Source of the DNA: Arsenophonus fragariae
Lineage (GTDB): Bacteria; Pseudomonadota; Gammaproteobacteria; Enterobacterales; Enterobacteriaceae
DNA length: 64,000 nt
Assembly (NCBI GenBank): GCA_047291315.1
Contig: JBDPYZ010000005.1
Location: forward strand, 86,177 to 150,176
Reading direction: 5' to 3'
Below the pieces are notes generated by a model, which worked only from the letters and a program-made list of their open reading frames with translations, was not told the origin of the DNA and ran no database searches. Positions 10,578-19,483 of this stretch are shown here, piece after piece. The number at the start of each line of letters is the position of its first letter. Position 1 is the first letter of the stretch. Made by a program: the position numbers and the translations under genes.

Positions 10578-11014
10578 ATGGAAAAAGATAATGTTTATTA
10601 TTTTAGTGTAACAAAATTATGTTGTTTACTTGAATCATTGAAAGAGAGTTATATCAGTTCGGGGAGTTGGGATGATAAAGCGATTGAAATTCCTTTTAGT
10701 ATATATATAAAGAGTATGAACATTGTGCGCCATTAGGTACAGATAAAAATCGAGCATTGATTTGGATTGATATTACAGCTAAAACTAAATTAATTAAAGG
10801 TGCAGAAAATACAAAAATTGAATTAATGCAAAATGCAACAGGTATCATCGTAGCCCTTACAGGATGCTATAGATTTGAATATAGCAACCGATGGAGAATA
10901 TCAAAAAAATTAATGGAATGGAAACTCTATCGTGTATTATTAAGTCGTATGGATATATCAATTGCGCCTAATATCGAATGGGCAAAATTGCCCATAAAAT
11001 TAAATCACTATTAA
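10578..11014 (+). pseudogene. Tail-fibre assembly protein, frameshifted (copy 1)
   Basis: Chaperone-like tail-fibre assembly protein (Tfa family): MEKDNVYYFSVTKLCCLLESL, then ESYISSGSWDDKAIEIPFSIY. After a frameshift near 10710 come DKNRALIWIDITAKTKLI and NTKIELMQNATGIIV. It is clearly homologous to the gene at 31375, with the frame broken at the corresponding place. Both follow fibre remnants. Confidence 0.75.
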
Positions 11015-11144
11015 TGATAGAGCTATCAATAGTCAACAATAACCAACGATAATCTATTTAGAGGCTGTTTTATATCTATATATCTATTTTTATTCTTAGT
11101 AGCGAATAGCTACTTTTAGCCGACTGTTATAATACTTGTGTCAT

Positions 11145-11173
11145 AAAATTTATGTACATATCAGTGTACATAA
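11145..11173. repeat. Inverted repeat and candidate left attachment core
   Basis: TTATGTACA-TATCAG-TGTACATAA is a perfect 9-bp inverted repeat just before the integrase remnant. The 14-mer AAAATTTATGTACA (11145-11158) recurs in the same orientation at 34410-34423, beside tRNA-Pro. It could be a phage attachment core or integrase arm sites. AT richness makes chance matches possible. Confidence 0.35.
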
Positions 11174-11205
11174 AATATCATAAAAATAAATACGCAGGGA
11201 GAAAT

Positions 11206-11691
11206 AAAATTATCGTTATTATTTGGCTACCGGGTAGGTGAGTTGTTAAAAGCGAAAGTTAATGATTTCGATTTCTCCAAAGGGCTATGGATAGTACTGT
11301 CGGAAAATCATAAAACAGGAAGAAAAAGTAAAAAGTGCATTATCCGCCCAATCATTCCCGTCGCTGAAAGCTGATCAAAGCTGCACGATAGTTGAGTAAT
11401 GGCAGTGAATATTCGTTTACGATATCAGGGGGTAAACTGTTACGTATAAATGAACACAACGGTTTTATTCTTATCTAAACAAAAAATGGTGAGTAGATTT
11501 GAGAATTATACAAACTGGTCAATTCACGATTTGCGTAAAAGCCTGCGTACGGGTATTGTTGACTTAACACAGCTTCATGTTGCTGAAATCATGTTAGGCC
11601 ATAAATCCCCGGGTGTTTGGCAGAGGTATACGACAAGCACACCTACCTTGAAGAATAGGGAGAAGCTTATCAAAGCTGGTGGAGTAAAGTT
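11206..11691 (+). pseudogene. Tyrosine-recombinase integrase, catalytic-domain fragment
   Basis: Fragments of the phage integrase catalytic domain. LFGYRVGELLKAKVNDFDF carries the first Arg region. A second piece in another frame has WSIHDLRKSLRT (the H-x-x-R box), then VAEIMLGHKSPGVWQRY with His and the nucleophilic Tyr. The N-terminal domain is missing and the parts are joined out of frame near 11370-11440. It would integrate and excise phage DNA if whole. Confidence 0.8.
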
Positions 11692-11698
11692 ACTCAAA

Positions 11699-11890
11699 TT
11701 ATTTACCATTCTTCCAATCCAGAATATCACGCCATGCAAGATTAATCTCATCCGATTTAAATTTAGGGAGTGGAAAGCCTTCACGCCTTTGTTTTCCATT
11801 ACCTGCCCACTGTCTGATGGTGTGTGTTTTAGCTTCGTACCTTTTCGCCAGTTCACTTTTTTTAACGAAAGGGGACTTGTTTTCATTCAT
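11699..11890 (-). CDS. Small excisionase-like or AlpA-like DNA-binding protein
   Basis: 63 residues: MNENKSPFVKKSELAKRYEA, then KTHTIRQWAGNGKQRREGFP and WRDILDWKNGK. The pattern (helix-turn-helix with Trp-bearing wing) is that of phage excisionase or AlpA-type regulators. Open from end to end and convergent with the integrase fragment. It could still bind DNA, though without a working integrase an excision role is moot. Confidence 0.6.
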   Translation of the reverse strand: MNENKSPFVKKSELAKRYEAKTHTIRQWAGNGKQRREGFPLPKFKSDEINLAWRDILDWKNGK

Positions 11891-12044
11891 AGGATTTTTC
11901 TCCTTTGTTACACCTTTACGGCTGTTTATATATACAGTTGTTAGTTTTTTATGTTAAAATTTCGTTGTTGTGTGTTTGCTATTCACAACGTAATTTAAAC
12001 TGTGGCCGCAGCTTGGGGGATGAGCAAAAAATAGCGGGCTTTTT

Positions 12045-13170
12045 TCACCATTCCAGTCTGTGAGTGTTTGCGGGTTAGAGTCTAACTTTTCCCTTTGGGA
12101 CAGGTTTTTAGCAGTCGTGCAAGGTCATGTTTCCAGTGGTACGCAAACCAGTACCGGCATCCCCCCTCATTCATTAACAATACTGTCCAATGCCTGAATT
12201 TTGGCATTGTGTATCTCTGTTCAGTCGTGGCTTTTATCGCTATAAATAGCACCAATGCAATTTGTAAGGTTTTTATTGTTTTGGCCGCGGCATTTAATGC
12301 CCCCCGACAACACTATCGCTCAGTTCGAGAAACAGCTCTTTTTCCATTTTTTGATAGTGATTTCGGGCTTTAGCGGGCACTACAACGTTGATGACATTGT
12401 GTATGGGTTCGTAGATGTTGGACTAGTCAGCGGCATTAAGGGACAGGGTGACATCACGGAGTACTGACTGAATTTGTTGGAGTGTGAAAGGCAAAGGTTC
12501 AAACTTACTCCACTGTTTTCCTGGAAATTGAATGCGGTTAAACCAACGGGAAGTAAAAGCGTTATAGGTTATGCCTAAACGTTCGCCCTGGTCAACAAAC
12601 CAGACTTTCCCCCATAAATCCATTAAGCCATTGGGTGAAGGCGTGCCTGTCAGGTTAACCCAACGATGAACAAATTTATGGGCGATTTTGGCTAATGCCG
12701 TGGCACGTTTGCCACTTTTGCGCAACCGGAATGATTTTAACCGAGTGCACTCATCCGCGATAATAGTGCTAAAAGGCCAGCTGTCACCGAGGGTATCAAC
12801 TAGCCAGACCAGATTGTCATAATTGATAGTAAATACGCTGGCATGGCCGTTTTTAGTGCATTTAATCTGATGCTGATGATGGGTTGCACTTCGATATTAC
12901 GCTGGTGACTCCACTTCAGCACTTCATCCGGCCAGAAGGATTGCGCTACCCGTAACGGTGCCAGTACTAATGCGGGTTTTGTTTCACTGCCTGATAAATA
13001 GAGATTTTCTAACGCTGTTAGTGTTGCTGCCGTTTTGTCCATTCACATGCCCGCCAAGACATTTGAGCGCTTAATATCTAGTTCGTGATGGATGATAAGA
13101 TCTTGGTAAGAGCGAGGGGAGAAGTCTGTAGATTTCTCGCATTGCTAAAATATCTTAACCGGCATATTGC
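12045..13170 (-). pseudogene. Phage SNF2-type DEAD/DEAH-box helicase, broken
   Basis: Matches, in order, the SNF2-like helicase of many enterobacterial phages. TAATLTALENLYLSG, LVLAPLRVAQSFWPDEV and ADE(C)TRLKSF are followed by HRWVNLTGTPSPNGLMDLWG, ITYNAFTSRWF, LRDVTLSLNAAD and AYHWKHDLARLLK. The Walker A region reads LAGM-stop-MDKT where the family has a GMGMGKT motif, so a TGA at the second Gly of the loop plus a Gly-to-Asp change destroy ATP binding. More frameshifts follow near 12800 and 12430. Confidence 0.85.
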
Positions 13171-13309
13171 TTAAACCGTTGCCATTCTTCTTTGTGTGTT
13201 AAAGCGGTGGCTCTTTGTATTTTGATGTTTTTAGGGTGAGGTTTACAAAATAGGTGGATTAGGACTTTACTTTATTTATTCTTTGGCTTTATCGGTATTG
13301 ATATTGAAT

Positions 13310-13682
13310 ATGTCGCAAAGAGAACCTAATGCTCCCGGTAAGCCGTGTGCTAAGGCTTGCATAACATATCGTGAACTCTGGATAGGGGTAGGTCGATATT
13401 TAACACCTGTTTTAGAAGTACCGTATCGAACATTCCGTCTTTATGCCCAGACAGTTAGGAACTCAGGGTGATCAAGATACTCTTTTAAATCAGTGGGCAT
13501 GGATTTATATGTTAGACCGGTATGGTTTTGTGATACCCCTTAAGCAGCAAGCGATTTTGATGCAGTGGGACAGGCAATATCCACCGGATGCGCGCGACCG
13601 GGAACGCGACCGGCGTATTGCTGCAATTACAGGTGTGCACAATCCGTTTGTGACGGGTGAAAAGGTATGGGAAAAACATTAA
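13310..13682 (+). pseudogene. Small phage protein of unknown function, frameshifted
   Basis: The first part (MSQREPNAPGKPCAKACITY) ends in TGA at 13469-13471. A second frame (from about 13443) gives DTLLNQWAWIYMLDRYGFVIP, then MQWDRQYPPDARDRERDRRI, ending VWEKH. It overlaps the holin start by TAATG, so it belongs to the lysis operon. I do not recognise the family. Confidence 0.45.
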
Positions 13683-13984
13683 TGGACAAACTAACCGAGC
13701 CATGGGAGAGCGTTTGCGTTTTCCTTGTTTCGATTAAAGAGCAGGGTGTAGGTGCGACGTTGGTGTTTCTGATGGCGTGGCTGCGCGGCAGATATCAGGA
13801 GAAAAAATGGCGTAAGACGCTAATTGATGCCACGATATGCGCGATTATTGCGTGATTACACTACGAGCTTGTTGCTTCGTTGATGATTAATGCTGAGCTG
13901 GCGTTTTATAACGTTCTATGTGATGCTGTGGCGAGAAAGTATCTCGTTATGGTTAAAGTTAGAATGCGGATATTATCGTTGTAA
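13682..13984 (+). pseudogene. Lambda-type holin (phage_holin_3-like), cut by a nonsense codon
   Basis: Starts MDKLTEPWESVCVFLVSIKEQ, then GATLVFLMAWLRGRYQEKKWRKTLIDATICAIIA, as in lambda-family holins that form lethal membrane pores for lysis. A TGA at 13853-13855 stands where relatives have Trp. The same frame continues with HYELVASLMINAELAFYNVL, so a TGG-to-TGA change is the simplest cause. The tail of the frame also looks altered. No endolysin gene is visible nearby. Confidence 0.7.
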
Positions 13985-14000
13985 AAAAAAGGATGGTTTC

Positions 14001-14070
14001 GTACATCTCCCAAAAGAATTGTACAAAAATAGGTTAAATTAATTTCGTACATACCATATAATAAGTACAT
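14001..14070 (+). promoter_or_regulatory. Promoter with repeated GTACAT sites before the serine recombinase
   Basis: TATAAT at 14057-14062 with TTAAAT at 14034-14039, 17 bp upstream, and AGGAAA before the ATG. GTACAT occurs at 14001, 14047 and 14065 and GTACAA at 14021. Repeats overlapping the promoter fit a binding or crossover site for the recombinase itself. Confidence 0.5.
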
Positions 14071-14094
14071 CTATTTCGGACAGGAAAAAATAAA

Positions 14095-14688
14095 ATGTCT
14101 CGTGTTTTTGCTTACTGCAGAGCGTCCACTCTAGAACAGACTACCGAAAATCAACGCAGAGAAATTGAAGGAGCAGGATTCAACATCAAACCTCATCGAA
14201 TTGTTGAAGAGAATATTAGTGGTTCGGTGGCTGCTAATGAAAGAAATGGATTTGTCAAATTAACCGACAGATTAGAACATGATGATGTTCTTGTGGTTAC
14301 GAAACTAGACCGACTCGGGCGTAATGCCATGGATATTCGCAAAACCGTTGAAAATCTTTCCTCGTTAGGGGTTAAAGTGCATTGTCTGGCATTGGGTGGT
14401 GTAGATCTCACGAGTTCAGCCGGAAAAATGACAATGCAGGTGATCTCCGCGGTGGCTGAATTTGAGCGGGATTTGTTGATTGAAAGAACACAGGCAGGCA
14501 TCGCCAGAGCGAAAGCCGAAGGTAAAAAAATGGGCAGACCTCGGGTGCTAAATGATGCGCAGAGAAAACAAGTGATCTTATATTTGAAAAATGGTCAAAG
14601 CGTTAGTGTAGTTTCCCGCATTTTCAATACAACAAGGCAAACTATCATGCGGATCAGAGACGCAGAATTGACTACAAAAAAGCATTGA
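14095..14688 (+). CDS. Serine recombinase (resolvase/invertase family)
   Basis: 197 residues, intact. The resolvase domain starts VFAYCRASTLEQ, with Arg9 and nucleophile Ser11. It continues VVTKLDRLGRNAMDI, with the conserved Arg pair, and FERDLLIERTQAGIARAKAEGKKMGRP, the E helix and hinge. A C-terminal helix-turn-helix (VVSRIFNTTRQTIMRIRDAE) binds the crossover site. Such enzymes invert or resolve DNA between short sites. It is one of few intact genes in the prophage zone and has its own promoter, so it may have arrived later on a transposon or plasmid. Confidence 0.9.
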   Translation: MSRVFAYCRASTLEQTTENQRREIEGAGFNIKPHRIVEENISGSVAANERNGFVKLTDRLEHDDVLVVTKLDRLGRNAMDIRKTVENLSSLGVKVHCLALGGVDLTSSAGKMTMQVISAVAEFERDLLIERTQAGIARAKAEGKKMGRPRVLNDAQRKQVILYLKNGQSVSVVSRIFNTTRQTIMRIRDAELTTKKH

Positions 14689-14990
14689 CTTCCCAGTTGG
14701 AAAACAACTTTGGAGAGAAAAAGGTTTAAACCAAATTTAAACTGACAGGTACTGTTTGACATTCTTATATCTTTTATTTCAGCAGAGCATTATCATTTTG
14801 GTCTGCCGGGTGTGGACAACAGAACAAAGCAGACCGGTGACATTCTTTGGCCACTACGAGCCTGACGGGGAGATTATTGTCGCTTTGTCCTTTTCAGCTT
14901 TAAAGATCGAAAGGTATCTTTGGTTCCGTTTAATAGAAAGTCTTTATTCACAAGGTTGAGCAAAGTTGAATATCAAGTTTAGAGGGACTA
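14689..14990. other. Spacer between recombinase and IS110 remnant
   Basis: A 67-codon open stretch (14756-14959, SIIILVCRVWTTEQSRPVTFF) is present but not recognised. It may be the flank of the insertion element or of the recombinase-carrying element. Confidence 0.35.
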
Positions 14991-14991
14991 T

Positions 14992-15920
14992 ATGCCATTT
15001 GATATTGCGAAAAACAAGTTTGATGTCGCTCTGTTAGATTCTGATAAGTATCGCACTAAAGTATTTACAAATTCACAGGCTGGATTTCAAGACATTTTCT
15101 ATTGGGTTAATAAATATGATACTAAAGGAATACGCGCATGCCTTGAAGCAACAGGGGATTATGGTACGGGGCTGGCAACTTTTTTATTCAACTACGGCAT
15201 CCGTGTTAGCGTTGTTAATCCTGCACAAATAAAAGGTTTTGCGAAATCAGAACTGTCTCGAACAAAAACTGATAAGGCTGATGCAAAATTGATCGCGCGC
15301 TTTTGTAAAGCACTCGCTCCGGGTTCCTGGAGCTCGCTACCTGAGCCAGTTCAACAGCTGCAGGCCCTTGCCAGAGGTAACGAAATATCCGGATGGAATG
15401 CAACAGGCGGGATAGCACAAACTCTGTTGTATTACCTCCTCTATTGAAAAAACAATAAAGTTCCTGCGAGAGGAAATCCGAACTCTTCAAAAAGAAATTA
15501 ATGAACACATTAATAGTGATCAGAAATTCCGCGAGTAAGAGTAAACTCTTAAAGTCAATTCCGGAAATAGGTGACACAACCACGACACAGATATTTTCTT
15601 TTATAACCAACCATGACTTCACGAAAAAAAGGAAGTCGCTGCTTTTTTAGGACTTAACCCTCAGCAACATCAATCGGGGAGTTCCGTAAGAGGAAAAGAA
15701 CGATTATCTAAAACAGGCGATAGTCGTTTACGTACCGCTTTTATATGCCAGTAGTAGTTGCCATGCGCTATAACCAAACCGTCCGGATGTTTAACCAGCG
15801 TATGCTTGCTATGCGGGTAAGCCTAAAATGCTGGTAGTCGGTGCAGCCATGAGAAAACTCGTTTATGTTATTTATGGTGTTTTAAAATCAGGAAAGCCTT
15901 TTACTCCTGAACTGGCATGA
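14992..15920 (+). pseudogene. IS110-family transposase, frameshifted
   Basis: The N-terminal DEDD domain is present: DIAKNKFDVALLDSDKY, GIRACLEATGDYGTGLA, VSVVNPAQIKGFAKSELSRTKTDKADAKLIARF. It goes out of frame near 15350-15390. The C-terminal part is visible in other frames, ending PKMLVVGAAMRKLVYVIYGVLKSGKPFTPELA. IS110 elements lack ordinary terminal repeats, so the ends cannot be set precisely. Transposition-dead. Confidence 0.85.
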
Positions 15921-15923
15921 AAA

Positions 15924-16106
15924 TTATTTGACACACAAGAGGGCATCTTTATGTTTTGAACGACTGGGTTTTACAGCATATTTGATAAAATCACTAGCGA
16001 AGTAATTCTTAATAATGATTAAATGTATGTCTGTTCCGTGTTCTTTTTTTAATTTTGCTTTAAAACAAAGATAATAAATATATTTGTCATTTAGTGAATC
16101 ACTCAT
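15924..16106 (-). other. Short open stretch, doubtful
   Basis: 60 codons (MSDSLNDKYIYYLCFKAKLK) without recognised homology. It could be a small phage protein of the leftward operon or chance. Confidence 0.2.
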
Positions 16107-16130
16107 TTTTTTTCTATGAAATTATCTAAT

Positions 16131-16212
16131 TCCCTCATGACCCCATTTGATCTATGAGTATCAGGTCATACTTCACTTCATCTCCTGTTAAGGGTTAAGC
16201 ATACCAGCTTTT
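16131..16212. repeat. Repeat shared with the 40-kb prophage (joined form)
   Basis: CCTCATGACCCCATTTGAT is followed directly by GAGTATCAGGTCATACTTC and the rest up to ACCAGCTTTTA. The same two parts occur at 39902-39960 and 40154-40176 but in the opposite order and about 190 bases apart. Confidence 0.75.
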
Positions 16213-16640
16213 ACTTTTATGTAAGTCGTCTATTTTTCTAACAAATTGATTTTATTGACATAATTTTTGGTTAGTGTTCCGCTTTCTCCTTCGGTATCAA
16301 ATTGATATATCAATCCTTTGTTTGTTAATTTTTTCTCCCGTAGTCTAACTATTTTCATCATGTTACCATGATTAATAACCTGCATTCCTGCTTTTACATG
16401 ATATAACGTTGTTTTGTATTCATGGATGTTATTTATATAGTTCCTCCGGTTATTTAGGGAGAAACCCCTGCTCGATTAATTTTATTTTGATATCGCCCAA
16501 AATATTAAACGCAATATCACTGTTTAAATCTGAGTAATGTTTATATTGTGGCAATTTAATTTCGATATTTTCTCTGGATACTCTCTATGCAATCCAGCAC
16601 AAATCCATCGCTGTATAACAATAATTCATATCATTGTTAG
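16198..16640 (-). pseudogene. Phage protein remnant of unknown function
   Basis: Minus-strand fragments read RVSRENIEIKLPQYKHYSDL, NILGDIKIKLIEQGFLPK and, in another frame, INHGNMMKIVRLREKKLTNKGL. Coherent coding character is broken by stops and frameshifts. Probably part of the leftward early operon. Family not recognised. Confidence 0.35.
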
Positions 16641-16692
16641 CTCTTAAGTTATTGATATTCAGATGTGATTGATTTGTAGGATACTGTCTTTA

Positions 16693-17009
16693 TTCGTCAG
16701 CTTTCTTTGATTGATATTTGAGTAGTGCCTGTGTTGCCCGACGATGGCGACGATAGGCGTTATACAGTTCACGTTTTTTCTTCATTAAAGCCATAAGATG
16801 GGGATTCGTATGCTTGATGACATCTTTGTATTCTGGTTTTTTGGGCTAAGTGAACCACAATACTCTCTGGGGTCATCATTTTTAATCAAATATTGGCGTA
16901 TGACCGAATGATAAATATTTTTCAGCGTCACGATGGCTTTTTCGCAGGTAAAAATGTCTTTGGATGCAGCGATGATACGGGCAATAATAACATCCTGATT
17001 CATCGTCAT
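16693..17009 (-). pseudogene. Small phage protein, frameshifted
   Basis: MTMNQDVIIARIIAASKDIF, then VTLKNIYHSVIRQYLIKNDDPREYCGSLSPK. After a frameshift near 16845 comes PEYKDVIKHTNPHLMALMKKKRELYNAYRR. It directly follows the AntA-type gene and probably shared its operon. Function unknown. Confidence 0.45.
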
Positions 17010-17023
17010 CTTATGCCACCTGA

Positions 17024-17811
17024 CTATATTTGTCGTGGGTGAATTGACCGCTCCAGTCTTTCTTCATCGGTAGCTTGTTTTTTAGATATTGACGATATAG
17101 CCATGAAGCTCCTTTTTTTTAACAAAACGATTTTGTAACACTGGCGTTGACCTGTTTCTGTTGTAATGATGTAGGGCGATTCGATTAAATATTTATCTCG
17201 TGCATAAGCATGGACGCGCCAGACATGAGACTTGTCGATATCCTTTTCTGTATCGTAAAGAAAATGGCGCTCTTGTAGAAAAATATTGACCTGGTTAATG
17301 TTTACGCCATTAAGTTGTTTGTAAAACTGAACAGGTGACATGCCCACCTGGAACAGGTTTTTGAGGCTATCGATTTCGGTTTCAAGTTGCTGAATCTGTA
17401 CATCTAACAATTGAACTTTTTTATGTTGCTTAGCCCATGCAATTGTGGATTCAGTGGGGTCAAGAAAATTAGGTAAGTCTAAAGTTGTTGGGTCATTAGA
17501 TAATTGCGGTGGTAAAATCCGTCTTTCACATTTAATAAAATACTGTCGGGCCTGTTTACCTTTTTTATTGCGCTCAACCATTGATAGTTCTTTCGCCATA
17601 TCAAGGGAAATGTGATAGTCAATTGCAGTAGCGTTGTTGGCTTCCATTTTTTGTGGAGGCGAATAAAGTCTTTATTTTCAACAAATCCATACTCTGAAAT
17701 TCGCTTTTTTATCCATATGGAAAAGTCTTTCTTACTTTCCAAAAATGCATGTAAATCACGGGCATTAACCGTCTGGATTAATTGACACTTGATAGTTTTT
17801 GTTTCGATGTT
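17024..17811 (-). pseudogene. AntA/AntB-type phage antirepressor, one frameshift
   Basis: The N-terminal AntA/AntB domain reads TVNARDLHAFLESKKDFSIWIKKRI, then SEYGFVENKDFIRLHKK. After a frameshift near 17645 the domain continues with DYHISLDMAKELSMVERNKKGKQARQYFI. The C-terminal part has a coiled stretch and YKQLNGVNINQVNIFLQ, a DNA- or repressor-contact domain of phage regulators. Antirepressors inactivate phage repressor to trigger induction. One indel appears to be the main lesion. Confidence 0.8.
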
Positions 17812-17889
17812 CATTAAAATTGACATAAGGAGAGTCCTCAATAGTTAAATTGATGAATGATTGCCCCTGAAAAGGGGCGTTAAGATTAT

Positions 17890-18530
17890 TCAGTTACGTT
17901 GGAGGAAATGTGTTAGTTCAGCTTTATGCCAATTTGAAAGGGCACCATTTAGCATTAACTGATTATCGTTTGCAGCCTGTGATAGTAGATTATCGATCTC
18001 TGCAATAACTTTATCTGCATTTTCACGCTTGCGAATGATGCGTTTAATTGCTGTTTTTTCTGCATCGGCTATGACGTCTTGCAAATGTTCTGTCACCTGC
18101 CAGATACGCTCACATCCAGAAGCGATAGGGGACTAGCCGTACTTCCATTTATAGGGTGAAGGAATGCCGGTGACTTCTCTTAATGCATACCAGATAGCAT
18201 TATTCCATGCATCTCTGAAACGAAAGTTTTGTGTCATTAATGCAATGATACGGGCGAGATTTTGGGTATCTTTGTTGCTAAACTTTTCGTGAGCTTCAGG
18301 GTGGGGTTGGTATTTAGGGTTATCTGTTTGGTTATCGAGAATATCCAGCACCCATTTTCTTAATTCTTTTGCTACTGAAGTACGAGCAAACATAGCAACA
18401 AGATGCGCACCGTGTAGGGAGAAAATACGAACTTGCATTCTCACCGTTCCCGTTTTTCTAACGACGCCTAAATTGACCGTCGTTGTCATACCTTCAGAAA
18501 ACTCATCTTTATTGCGATTAAAAATTTTTG
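17890..18530 (-). pseudogene. P22-Ant-type antirepressor (copy 1), broken
   Basis: The N-terminal P22_AR_N domain shows VRIFSLHGAHLVAMFARTSVAKELRKWVLDIL. A C-terminal domain (NFRFRDAWNNAIWYALREVTGIPSPY, RIWQVTEHLQDVIADAEKTA, GALSNWHKAELTHFL) closely matches the gene at 33152. Against that copy there is a 1-base and a 2-base deletion near 18130-18150. Together they restore frame but leave a TAG at 18133-18135. The start upstream of 18489 is also disturbed (NRNKDEFSEGM). Confidence 0.8.
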
Positions 18531-18667
18531 TTACCTCCTAAATAAGTTTTAGTGGTGTGTGCCGGATGTTTCCGGTTTGTATGCACAGTCTGTTTATTCC
18601 CTGGTGTAAAAACGAGATTTGACTGTTTTGTTATATTCACACACCCCAAAACTCACTTGGTGGTGTT

Positions 18668-18713
18668 GCTCTAAAGCTTATTCAGCGCGGTGATTCCAAT
18701 ATGTTAAAGAGCG
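18668..18713 (-). promoter_or_regulatory. nutL-like antitermination site
   Basis: On the minus strand: boxA CGCTCTTTAACA (18702-18713), close to the E. coli rrn boxA TGCTCTTTAACA. It is followed by a stem-forming GCGCTGAATAAGC...AGAGC element. A matching pair lies at 19728-19769 on the plus strand. It precedes the leftward antirepressor genes, where lambda has nutL. No N-like gene is seen. Confidence 0.6.
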
Positions 18714-18860
18714 AGGTGACTTAATTACTGATGACTATACTTGCCTTCATGTTCATATGCCTCAGGCTGGCTACGTTGGCAACGTCTGGCACAGTTTCAG
18801 ATAACTCGAAGTATTGTCTGGTTTTTCCCTGTTACAGTGAGTTGACAGAGAGTGTTAAAC

Positions 18861-18955
18861 AAAAAGATTAATCTAAAGTTAATAAAAAGATTATATTGAG
18901 ATAAGTGAAAACATATAGAAATTAATCTAAATACTTATAAATAATTGGATTATGT
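18861..18955. promoter_or_regulatory. Candidate left operator/promoter region
   Basis: AT-rich stretch between cI and nutL with repeated half-sites: palindrome AGATTAATCT (18865-18874), AAGATTAT (18888), ATTAATCT (18921) and GGATTATG. ATTATA at 18890-18895 is TATAAT on the minus strand. Position and repeats fit pL/OL, but I cannot assign a -35 box. Confidence 0.4.
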
Positions 18956-18976
18956 GAGATTCAAATGAATTGAGAG

Positions 18977-19387
18977 TTATGATCTACTTCTGAGGTTAGA
19001 AAGCTCTTTATAAAGAGTTTCATAGTATTTTTGTTTTTTCTCTAAGTCTTCAATTAATTTTTCTTTATCAGCACTAGGTAATTTATTGAAGATACTTAAT
19101 AATTTTGTTTCGCTATTTGTGAGAAAGTTTTTTACTTCGTGTGATTCAGCAATAGGGAGTTCTTCAATTTTTCCCTCTCCTAATATCCAAGCAACAGAAA
19201 CATGTAAAGCATTTGAAAGTTTAATAGCAGGATCTTTGCTAATGCTTCCTCTAGCAAACCAGCTATTTACTGATTGAGGAGTAACATTACATATTCTAAC
19301 CATATCACTTTTTGATATGCCTTTAATTTCAATTAGTTTATTTAACCGCAAAGCTAATGGGTTAGATTTCATATTTTTTTTATTCAT
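18977..19387 (-). CDS. Phage repressor, CI-like helix-turn-helix protein
   Basis: 136 residues. An XRE-type helix-turn-helix (about 15-70: LALRLNKLIEIKGISKSDM, then VRICNVTPQSVNSWFARGSI, then LSNALHVSVAWILGEGKIE) is followed by a short helical tail (LLSIFNKLPSADKEKLIEDL). There is no S24 peptidase domain, so it is unlikely to self-cleave with RecA; induction through antirepressors fits the gene set. A start at 19372 (MKSNPL) is also possible. Divergent from cro. Intact. Confidence 0.85.
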   Translation of the reverse strand: MNKKNMKSNPLALRLNKLIEIKGISKSDMVRICNVTPQSVNSWFARGSISKDPAIKLSNALHVSVAWILGEGKIEELPIAESHEVKNFLTNSETKLLSIFNKLPSADKEKLIEDLEKKQKYYETLYKELSNLRSRS

Positions 19388-19483
19388 ATCATTATTTTAA
19401 ACAATAAGTTTAATAATTAAAATAATTTTTTTGTTTATTATTATATAATCTTTATATTTAAATTAAGCATTACAGGAGGTGAA
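19388..19483. promoter_or_regulatory. cI-cro intergenic operator and promoters
   Basis: The 96-bp divergent region holds TATAAT at 19444-19449 for rightward cro transcription and AAAC-AATAA-GTTT (19399-19411) as a possible operator. AGGAGGT at 19474-19480 is the strong cro ribosome site. No clear -35 for cro, as expected for a regulated phage promoter. Confidence 0.6.

Noticed and set aside
11575..11886. 103-codon minus-strand frame overlapping the Xis-like gene
   Set aside because: It overlaps the better-supported 63-residue DNA-binding protein in another frame and shows no domain-like pattern.
13682..13984. Reassignment of TGA to Trp, since several genes show TGA at likely Trp positions
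   Set aside because: Intact tusE ends with TGA at the expected place, intact genes use TGG for Trp, and the same genes also carry TAA, TAG and frameshifts. Ordinary decay explains it.
14689..15920. A composite transposon formed by the serine recombinase and IS110
   Set aside because: No terminal repeats or second IS copy were seen, and IS110 does not move in that way.
17863..17878. Hairpin GCCCCT/AGGGGC as a terminator between the two antirepressors
   Set aside because: A short stem without a U-run in the direction of transcription; not reported as a feature.
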